DNA from: an uncultured Ignavibacteriota bacterium
Lineage (GTDB): Bacteria; Bacteroidota; Ignavibacteria; Tepidaquicellales; Tepidaquicellaceae
Reading direction: 5' to 3'
Assembly: GCA_903901375.1 (NCBI GenBank)
Contig: CAIUQV010000629.1
Span: 1-7,410 of the forward strand
Length of the DNA stretch: 7,410 nucleotides
In this document: in pieces, positions 1-4,606 of the stretch
Layout: the number at the start of each line of letters is the position of its first letter
Position numbering within the stretch: the stretch's first letter is position 1
The notes under the pieces: generated by a model
Databases searched by the model: none
Seen by the model: the letters and a program-made list of their open reading frames with translations, nothing else
Told to the model about the DNA's origin: nothing
Made by a program: the position numbers and the translations under genes

Positions 1-43
1 ATTGTAATATCTTGTTTAAATTATTATAAGTATTTTGTTTCAT
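1..43 (-). CDS. Possible 5' end of a divergent gene (partial, tentative)
   Basis: An ATG on the minus strand at 43-41 opens 14 codons (MKQNTYNNLNKILQ) that run off the left edge. Eight bases upstream is AAAGGA (complement of 52-57), a plausible ribosome binding site. The fragment is too short to recognise and this many open codons is common by chance in AT-rich DNA. The opposite reading also exists: on the plus strand, frame 1 is open from base 1 to a TAA at 43-45, so the edge could instead be the 3' end of a rightward gene. The sequence cannot decide between them. Confidence 0.2.
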   Translation of the reverse strand, partial: MKQNTYNNLNKILQ

Positions 44-122
44 AATCTGGTTCCTTTCTTTATGTTATTGTTTATTAATGGGTTTAATAACCATAACATT
101 GTTGGAGCCAGATTAATTTTTT
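44..122 (+). terminator. Long imperfect hairpin followed by T-tract
   Basis: The outer stem pairs 44-54 with 104-114 (11 pairs, one G-U). After an asymmetric internal loop, 62-68 pairs with 93-99, G70 pairs with C91, and 72-78 pairs with 84-90 around the loop TGGGT (79-83). Six T residues follow at 117-122. In the plus-strand transcript the odd outer pair is a tolerated G-U; on the minus strand it becomes an A-C mismatch, so structure and T-tract both favour rightward RNA. The simplest reading is a terminator of a gene lying to the left, but it is longer than a usual intrinsic terminator and could be a small dispersed repeat. Confidence 0.45.
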
Positions 123-234
123 ATCTAATCATTTCTGTCGTGTACAGAGAAAAACGAAAGGAAAAGTGTTTTGGCAGACTTTAGTTCTTATTATTAATAT
201 AAAAGTGAATTATTTTACAAAAATAGTGTTTTAA

Positions 235-362
235 TTATACCAAAAACTGTATCACAAAATATTAAGGCTAAAAGGAGGCTAATCAAAGGCCAAGGAAAGG
301 CCAAAGAGAGGCCAATATAAAAAAATCAGATTGGGAACAAAAACAGGCCGAAATTGGTATAA
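235..362. repeat. 9-bp inverted repeat bracketing the array
   Basis: TTATACCAA at 235-243 and its exact complement TTGGTATAA at 354-362 enclose the phased GGCYAA array. The arms are over 100 nt apart, so a stable hairpin is unlikely; paired protein-binding sites are possible. A match of this length can occur by chance in AT-rich sequence, so only the placement around the array makes it worth recording. Confidence 0.35.
266..315. repeat. Five GGCYAA motifs at exact 11-nt spacing
   Basis: GGCTAA, GGCTAA, GGCCAA, GGCCAA and GGCCAA begin at 266, 277, 288, 299 and 310, so each start is exactly 11 nt after the last. The spacers are A/G-rich (aagga, tcaaa, ggaaa, agaga). A sixth, out-of-phase GGCCGA lies at 346-351. 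The unit length is not a multiple of three and no frame exploits it, so the array is not protein coding. Spacing near one helical turn puts all motifs on one face of the DNA, as for an array of protein-binding sites. It lies about 140 nt upstream of the lysine-rich gene. Confidence 0.75.
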
Positions 363-399
363 AAATTGAGGTATTTTAGTAAAATAATTTAGGATTTGA

Positions 400-431
400 A
401 TTGAAAGTTTAAATCTTAAAGAATAATTTTG
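400..431 (+). promoter_or_regulatory. Putative Bacteroidota-type promoter of the lysine-rich gene
   Basis: ATTG (400-403, one mismatch to TTTG) lies 20 nt before TAATTTTG (424-431), a perfect match to the -7 consensus TAnnTTTG of the primary sigma factor in Bacteroidota. The start of transcription would fall near 436-440, giving a short leader that still contains the ribosome binding site at 444-450. Confidence 0.45.
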
Positions 432-443
432 TAAGAATTTAAA

Positions 444-450
444 AAAGGAG
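444..450 (+). promoter_or_regulatory. Ribosome binding site that fixes a TTG start
   Basis: AAAGGAG ends 5 nt before the TTG at 456. The next in-frame ATG (474) would remove the positively charged N-region of the signal peptide and has no ribosome binding site, so the TTG is the likely start. A strong Shine-Dalgarno is notable here because the core genes of this window lack one. Confidence 0.7.
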
Positions 451-455
451 TCAAA

Positions 456-1013
456 TTGACAAAATTACGTTTAATGGTAATTGCCGTTATGTTATCTTTT
501 ACTTTTAGTGGTGTGTTTGGTACAACATATACGAATGAAAATTCGAATACAACGACTGAACAGACTTCTAATCAACAGAAGAAGAAAACAAACAAGAAAA
601 AGAGTACCAACAAGAAGAAGAAATCTTCCGGCAAGAAGAAATCTTCAAACAAGAAGAAAAGCGGAAAAACCAGTAAGAAGACAAGCAAGAAAAACAGCAA
701 GACCAAGGGCAAGAAAAACAGTAAGACCAAAGGTAAAAAGAATTCCAAGGGAAAGAAGAATTCCAAAGGAAAAAGGAATTCTAAAAGAAAAGGCAATAAA
801 AACAGAAGGACAAGAACAAGAGTAAATAATACACCGAGAACTTATACTCCACCAAAGACAAACGATGGAAACAATACTTATACACCTCCGAAAAAATATG
901 ACCCAGAGAAGAAAGAACCGGAGAAAAAAGGAAGAGAGTATAACAGAGAAGAGAAGACTACTGAAAGTCCTGTAAAGAAAGAGCCTAAGAAAGAAGAGAC
1001 AAAGCAGAACTAA
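456..1013 (+). CDS. Exported lysine-rich low-complexity protein
   Basis: This is a 185-aa protein that I do not recognise as a named family. Residues 1-22 form a signal peptide: K3 and R5, a hydrophobic core at about 6-17, and likely cleavage after G22. Residues 23-41 are Thr/Asn/Gln-rich. Residues 42-122 contain 37 Lys and 6 Arg out of 81 and no acidic residue, arranged as repeats: NSKTKGKK twice (80-95), then NSKGKK, NSKGKR and NSKRKG (96-113). YTPPK occurs twice (130-134, 142-146), and the tail from 147 is mixed Lys/Glu with proline. The strand is almost pure purine, so other frames stay open but are shadows. It is a single-gene unit with its own promoter, TTG start and terminator. The core resembles histone H1-like tails, but the signal peptide implies a role outside the cytoplasm, perhaps binding polyanions such as extracellular DNA or surface polysaccharide; that is inference. 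Confidence 0.75.
   Translation: MTKLRLMVIAVMLSFTFSGVFGTTYTNENSNTTTEQTSNQQKKKTNKKKSTNKKKKSSGKKKSSNKKKSGKTSKKTSKKNSKTKGKKNSKTKGKKNSKGKKNSKGKRNSKRKGNKNRRTRTRVNNTPRTYTPPKTNDGNNTYTPPKKYDPEKKEPEKKGREYNREEKTTESPVKKEPKKEETKQN
693..794 (+). repeat. Tandem coding repeats NSKTKGKK / NSKGKK
   Basis: Two 24-nt units (693-716, 717-740) encode NSKTKGKK, followed by three 18-nt units (741-758, 759-776, 777-794) encoding NSKGKK, NSKGKR and NSKRKG. The two 24-nt copies give identical peptides but differ at several third positions (for example AGC/AGT and GGC/GGT). The repetition is therefore older than a very recent slippage event and is conserved at the protein level. Confidence 0.8.
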
Positions 1014-1035
1014 AAGAAATAAGAAATATGATGAT

Positions 1036-1061
1036 AAAGCCCGTTATACACGGGCTTTTTT
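1036..1061 (+). terminator. Intrinsic terminator of the lysine-rich gene
   Basis: AAAGCCCGT (1036-1044) pairs perfectly with ACGGGCTTT (1050-1058) around the loop TATAC, and the T-run extends to 1061. It lies 22 nt after the stop codon and separates this gene from the pheT cluster. The minus strand has no matching T-tract beyond the stem, so it acts mainly rightward. Confidence 0.9.
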
Positions 1062-1073
1062 GTTTCTAATATA

Positions 1074-1103
1074 TTTGTTATTTAAATTAAGGTTATTACT
1101 TTG
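1074..1103 (+). promoter_or_regulatory. Putative promoter of the pheT cluster
   Basis: TTTG (1074-1077) is followed after 18 nt by TTACTTTG (1096-1103), which matches TAnnTTTG at all but one defined position. Transcription would start near 1108-1110, leaving about 45 nt of leader before the ATG at 1153. A second perfect TAnnTTTG, TATATTTG at 1070-1077, overlaps the -33 element but has no good -33 partner of its own. Confidence 0.35.
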
Positions 1104-1152
1104 TCTGTTTAATGTAATTTTTTAATTGTTTATATTCAACTTTTATGTTTTT

Positions 1153-3573
1153 ATGAGAATTAGTATAAACTGGATAAAATCGCTGATACCCGAATTACGA
1201 TTAGATTTTGAGGGTGAAAATAAATCGTATGATGAACTATTCAAAAGAATGGTCGAAATTGGTCTGGATATAGAGTCTATAGAAAGCGAAAGGGATAAAT
1301 ACAATAAATTTGTAGTAGGTGAAGTTTTAGAAACAGAGAAACATCCTAATGCTGATAAACTGACTTTATGTAAAGTAAATGTTGGTGACGCGACATTAAG
1401 TATCGTTTGCGGGGCTCCGAATGTAACAGCAGGGCAAAAAGTGTGTGTGGCAAGAATAGGTGCGATAATTCCCAACGGAGGTTTTGAAATAAAGAAAAAT
1501 AAGATAAGAGGTGAATTATCAGAAGGAATGATATGTGCTGAAGATGAATTAGGTTTATCGGACAATCATTCGGGTATAATGGTTTTAAACGATAATTCGG
1601 TTCCCGGTACTGAATTCGCGGATTATACAGGTGCGAATGATTACTTTGTAGAAATAGGTGTTACACCTAACAGGGGAGATTTGTTCTCGCAAACAGGAAT
1701 GGCAAGGGAAATTGCCGGAGCCTATTCATTAAGTATTAAATGTCCAGAAGCATTAATAAGAGAATCAGAAGAGTTTTCCAAGGATTACATTAAGATAGAG
1801 ATTGAAAACAAAGAATTCTGTAAACGGTTTACAGGCAGAGTGGTAAAAAATGTTACGATAAAAGAATCGCCAGAATGGCTGCAAAAGTATTTGAAAGCAG
1901 TAGGATTAAGACCGATAAATAACATTGTTGATATCACGAATTTTGTGATGATGGAAACAGGGCAATCACTGCATGCATTTGATTACGACAAGATATCAGG
2001 TAAGAAAATTATAGTTAAGACTGCTAAAGAAGGTGATAAATTTATTACATTAGATTCCAAAGAGAGAGTTTTGAATGAAAAATCGTTAATGATATGTGAC
2101 GGTGAAAAGCCATCTGCAATAGCAGGGATAATGGGAGGTGAATTTTCTGAAATATCATCTGATACAAAGAATGTACTTATTGAAGTGGCGTACTTTGATC
2201 CTGTGGCAATAAGGAAAAATTCAAAAAAGCTTGGACTTCAGACTGATGCATCGCAGAGGTTTGAGCGTGGTGTTGATATAGAGAATATAACATATGTATC
2301 AGACAGGGCAGCTTCATTGATGCAGTCAATTGCAGGCGGAGAAGTTCTGAAAGGGATTGTGGATGTTTATCCTGAAAGATTTGAACCATTAGTTGTTTTT
2401 TTAAGAGCATCAAGAGTAGAAAAGATAGTTGGGATAAATATACCGGAAGATGAAATAATAAGGATGCTGGGCGGGATAGAAATTCAGTACTTTAAAAAAG
2501 AAGAAGATAAGATGTATTTTAAGATTCCTGAATTTAGAAGAGAAGACATACAAAGGGAAATTGATTTGGTTGAAGAGACTGCGAGACTTTACGGATATGC
2601 AAATATAAAAAGTGATTTCAGGTTTAATCTTGATGTTTCGTCACACATTGATTATCGGGACAAATATCAGAAATTCATAAATTATATACGTGAGTACTTT
2701 ATAGGCAGAGGCTTTAATGAAATAATTTCTTACTCACAGCAGGACGATAAGAAAATAAGTAATTTCGGAACAGAACCGGTTATAATTGAGAATCCTAATT
2801 CTATTCTGATGAATTCAATGCGAGTGAATTTAACTTATGGTATGCTCACAACTATAGCGAACAACATAAATGCACTCGGGAAAGATGTATCTTTAAAGTT
2901 ATTTGAACTTGGTAAAGTATTCAGTACCGGCAATAAAAAGTTTACAGAGGAACATCATCTATGCTTTAGCATATGCGGATTAAATGACAAAAAGTCATTC
3001 GATGTGAAAGAAAAGAGCTTTGACTTGTATGATATCAAAGGAGAACTGGAAATTTTTCTGTCAAAATTGAATATTGAAAATCACGAATTAATTTATTATA
3101 ATGCTGAAGGTAACCCTGATTACTTTGAGGTATTAATCAATAAATCAGTTGCGGGAAGATTGATGCTACTGAATAAAAAGACAGATCGTGACTTTGATAT
3201 GGAAAATGATGTATACATAGCTGAATTTGACACTCAAAAATTATATGATAGCATTAAAGAAGGCAGAAAATACAAGGAAATATCAAAGTATCCTTCTGCA
3301 AAAAGAGATTTAGCATTGATTATCAAAAGAGGTACAAGTTATGATAAAGTGAAAAAGGTAATAATTGAAACTGGTGGTTCAACTATTAAAAGCATCGATT
3401 TGTTTGATATTTTCAGTGATAAAAAACTTGGTGATGGTAACAGAAGCATGACTTTTTCTCTTGAGTTGAGTGCTGCTGACAGAACTTTGACGGATGAAGA
3501 GGTTAACAAGTTAATCGGTAAAATAATCAGGAATTTAGAAAACAAACTAGAAGTTACTTTAAGGTCAAATTAA
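1153..3573 (+). CDS. pheT: Phenylalanine--tRNA ligase beta subunit
   Basis: This is the beta chain of the alpha2-beta2 synthetase that charges tRNA-Phe in the cytoplasm. From the ATG at 1153 the protein has 806 residues, normal for bacterial PheT, and begins with the typical MRISINWIKSLIPE. The frame extends to a TTG at 1126, but those extra nine residues are hydrophobic, lack a ribosome binding site and do not match the family. Domains in order: EMAP-type tRNA-binding fold at about 50-155 (HPNADKL at 64-70), B3/B4 editing region with LHAFD at 273-277, B5 domain ending in DLVEE (471-475) before ARLYGY, the catalytic-like core, and a C-terminal FDX-ACB anticodon-binding domain (about 712-806, containing YPSAKRDLAL). 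No domain is broken. pheS is not adjacent, so the two subunits are encoded apart here. The next gene starts 8 nt after the stop, suggesting co-transcription. Confidence 0.97.
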   Translation: MRISINWIKSLIPELRLDFEGENKSYDELFKRMVEIGLDIESIESERDKYNKFVVGEVLETEKHPNADKLTLCKVNVGDATLSIVCGAPNVTAGQKVCVARIGAIIPNGGFEIKKNKIRGELSEGMICAEDELGLSDNHSGIMVLNDNSVPGTEFADYTGANDYFVEIGVTPNRGDLFSQTGMAREIAGAYSLSIKCPEALIRESEEFSKDYIKIEIENKEFCKRFTGRVVKNVTIKESPEWLQKYLKAVGLRPINNIVDITNFVMMETGQSLHAFDYDKISGKKIIVKTAKEGDKFITLDSKERVLNEKSLMICDGEKPSAIAGIMGGEFSEISSDTKNVLIEVAYFDPVAIRKNSKKLGLQTDASQRFERGVDIENITYVSDRAASLMQSIAGGEVLKGIVDVYPERFEPLVVFLRASRVEKIVGINIPEDEIIRMLGGIEIQYFKKEEDKMYFKIPEFRREDIQREIDLVEETARLYGYANIKSDFRFNLDVSSHIDYRDKYQKFINYIREYFIGRGFNEIISYSQQDDKKISNFGTEPVIIENPNSILMNSMRVNLTYGMLTTIANNINALGKDVSLKLFELGKVFSTGNKKFTEEHHLCFSICGLNDKKSFDVKEKSFDLYDIKGELEIFLSKLNIENHELIYYNAEGNPDYFEVLINKSVAGRLMLLNKKTDRDFDMENDVYIAEFDTQKLYDSIKEGRKYKEISKYPSAKRDLALIIKRGTSYDKVKKVIIETGGSTIKSIDLFDIFSDKKLGDGNRSMTFSLELSAADRTLTDEEVNKLIGKIIRNLENKLEVTLRSN

Positions 3574-3581
3574 ATTACAAA

Positions 3582-3974
3582 ATGGATAATAAATCCGAAA
3601 CAAACATCAGGGAAGAGATAATCAAATTAGAGGGGCTGACTGCAGTTTCCTATGAGAGTTTATCCAGTAAGATAAAGGCACTTATTGAAAAATACCGGAA
3701 CGTGAATGAAGAAAATCACCAATTAAAAGAAAACATAAAAGAAATTAACAATAAAATTACGGATTTAAAACTACAGCTTAACAAGTTGAATTCAGATACA
3801 CTTCTTAAAGACAGGGAAATTTCTGAACTGAAAACTTTGTTGTTAAGTTCTGAGAATGATAATACAAATGTCAGAGATAAAGATTTTGTTAAATCGAGAT
3901 TAAAAGAATTAATCTCAAGGATTGATGTTCATCTGGAATCATATGAGGATCAGTCACAGGATTTTGAAGATTGA
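3582..3974 (+). CDS. Small coiled-coil protein upstream of zapA
   Basis: A 130-aa soluble protein with no signal peptide or membrane segment. After about 25 residues it becomes a long heptad-rich helix (about 25-85: NEENHQLKENIKEINNKI and onward), then a short linker and a second amphipathic helix (about 100-120) with an acidic tail ending QSQDFED. It starts 8 nt after pheT and ends 35 nt before zapA, so it very likely shares their transcript. A small coiled-coil gene at this place is, to my knowledge, a recurring arrangement in Bacteroidota. I do not recognise a characterised family. Its position suggests a partner of ZapA at the division ring, by analogy with the coiled-coil protein ZapB, but sequence similarity to ZapB is not evident. 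Confidence 0.85.
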   Translation: MDNKSETNIREEIIKLEGLTAVSYESLSSKIKALIEKYRNVNEENHQLKENIKEINNKITDLKLQLNKLNSDTLLKDREISELKTLLLSSENDNTNVRDKDFVKSRLKELISRIDVHLESYEDQSQDFED

Positions 3975-3980
3975 ATTAAA

Positions 3981-4013
3981 ATGGCTGGTAAAAAATTTAA
4001 AATTTCAAAATGA
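3981..4013 (+). other. Ten-codon mini-ORF overlapping the zapA start
   Basis: ATG at 3981 opens MAGKKFKISK and stops at TGA 4011-4013. That stop overlaps the zapA ATG at 4010-4012 as ATGA, an arrangement typical of translational coupling. zapA has no Shine-Dalgarno sequence of its own, so ribosomes ending this short frame could restart there. The mini-ORF also lacks a clear ribosome binding site and may be chance. Confidence 0.3.
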
Positions 4014-4309
4014 AGACTTCAGGTATCAAGGTAAAAATATTTAATAGTGATTATAACTTGTTAGGTGAGAATCCTCAGGAAGTTGAAAGATATGCAAAGT
4101 ATGTGGACCAGATAATGCAAAGGATAAACTTTCAATCTCCTAATACAACAGTTGAATCTATTGCGGTAGTTACTGCTTTGAATGTTTCAGAGTCGTATTT
4201 CCGCGAAAAAGACCAAAGGACAGACCTTGAAAAGTCATACGTGGATACACTGAAAGGAAATTTAAATAAAATAGAGGAAATTTCTAAATACATAGATAAT
4301 AATCTATAA
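4010..4309 (+). CDS. zapA: Cell division protein ZapA
   Basis: A 99-aa cytoplasmic protein of the ZapA family, which binds FtsZ filaments and stabilises or bundles them in the division ring. It shows the family pattern: an N-terminal globular part with the strand pair VKIFNSDYNLLGE (about 8-20), then PQEVERYAKYVDQIMQRI and a helix with the hydrophobic AVVTALNVSESYF stretch, followed by a charged coiled-coil tail that in known ZapA proteins drives dimer and tetramer formation. Length is normal. No Shine-Dalgarno precedes the ATG; the start is fixed by the family N-terminus and by the ATGA overlap with the ten-codon frame upstream. It follows the coiled-coil gene and precedes the 6S-like RNA. 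Confidence 0.9.
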   Translation: MKTSGIKVKIFNSDYNLLGENPQEVERYAKYVDQIMQRINFQSPNTTVESIAVVTALNVSESYFREKDQRTDLEKSYVDTLKGNLNKIEEISKYIDNNL

Positions 4310-4329
4310 CAGTTCTTTTAAATAATAAA

Positions 4330-4337
4330 TAATATTG
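4330..4337 (+). promoter_or_regulatory. Possible -7 element of the 6S-like RNA
   Basis: TAATATTG matches TAnnTTTG with one mismatch. Transcription starting about six bases downstream would begin at about A4343, which is exactly where the closing stem of the RNA begins. No convincing -33 TTTG is found at 19-21 nt upstream, so the call rests on the -7 element and on the fit with the RNA's 5' end. Confidence 0.3.
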
Positions 4338-4342
4338 ATTTT

Positions 4343-4567
4343 ACCGCAAGCCAGCCATAAAAATCAAACATTATATAGAACCAACAAATTATTTAAAGCT
4401 GGGAGGTAAGCTCTCACTAGTGTTAGGTCAGGCCTCAATCCCTAGGGATACGTCCTCTGCCTGAGGGCAGATAAAGGATGTCACTGGAAGACCGCGGCGC
4501 TTTGGCACCCCCCACTGTTTGCTAATAAGGTTTCTATATAACCTTTGAGGGTGACTTGCGGTTTTTT
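4343..4567 (+). ncRNA. ssrS: 6S RNA (RNA polymerase regulator)
   Basis: 6S RNA mimics an open promoter and sequesters the housekeeping RNA polymerase. The whole 225-nt stretch folds into a rod by hand. The closing stem pairs 4343-4350 (ACCGCAAG) with 4555-4562, continues with mismatches to about 4363/4543, and resumes as 4371-4382 with 4529-4541 (12 pairs, one bulged T). A central A/U-rich bubble follows (4383-4399 opposite 4515-4528). Beyond it are 4400-4407 with 4507-4514 (one A-C), 4417-4422 with 4482-4487, and an apical 4428-4433 with 4459-4464. A U-run at 4562-4567 ends it. The position just downstream of zapA is the classic 6S location, and the GC content contrasts with its surroundings. 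No SRP GGAA loop or RNase P or tmRNA signature is present. Family assignment rests on shape and synteny rather than a sequence search; size is slightly above the usual 180-200 nt. Confidence 0.72.
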
Positions 4568-4606
4568 ATTTTAATTAACATAATTTGTAAAATTATACTA
4601 TACAAT

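Larger units (their letters stand above)
115..399. other. Gene-free region with repeats
   Basis: No reading frame here looks coding on either strand. It contains a 7-pair inverted repeat (132-138 with 144-150, one T-G, loop CGTGT) with no T-tract, a perfect 9-bp inverted repeat (235-243 and 354-362), and between its arms the phased GGCYAA array described separately. A minus-strand TATTTTTG (218-225) matches the Bacteroidota -7 element and could serve a leftward gene, but I see no good -33 element beyond it. Confidence 0.5.

Noticed and set aside
132..150. Seven-pair hairpin as a terminator
   Set aside because: It is followed by A-rich, not T-rich, sequence on the plus strand, and the minus strand also lacks a T-tract directly after it.
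266..362. Array as CRISPR or plasmid-type replication origin
   Set aside because: Units are only 11 nt with 5-nt spacers, far too short for CRISPR. No DnaA box, Rep gene or AT-rich unwinding arrangement is seen nearby, so an origin is not supported.
572..796. Minus-strand Phe/Leu-rich frame
   Set aside because: It is the complement of the purine-rich lysine repeats, with implausible composition and no ribosome binding site.
481..825. Alternative plus-strand frame encoding an Arg-rich 114-aa peptide inside the lysine-rich gene
   Set aside because: The purine-only repeat region stays open in several frames. This one lacks an ATG at its start and a ribosome binding site, and is a shadow of the gene at 456.
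1126..1152. Upstream TTG extension of pheT by nine residues
   Set aside because: The added residues are hydrophobic and atypical, no ribosome binding site precedes the TTG, and ATG 1153 gives the standard PheT N-terminus.
1143..1565. Minus-strand frame opposite pheT
   Set aside because: It lies entirely antisense to conserved PheT domains and shows no protein-like features. The frames at 2177-2413, 3339-3545, 4534-4764 and 5892-6092 are rejected for the same kind of reason, being antisense to pheT or rny (4534-4764 also to the 3' end of the ncRNA).
4421..4470. AGGTCAGG resembling the conserved SRP (4.5S) RNA region
   Set aside because: The SRP GGAA tetraloop and the GCAGCC-type partner region are absent, and the overall rod with a central bubble and zapA synteny fit 6S RNA better.
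4556..4606. Upstream TTG extension of rny
   Set aside because: The TTG lies in the terminal stem of the ncRNA. ATG 4607 directly precedes the membrane helix as expected for RNase Y.
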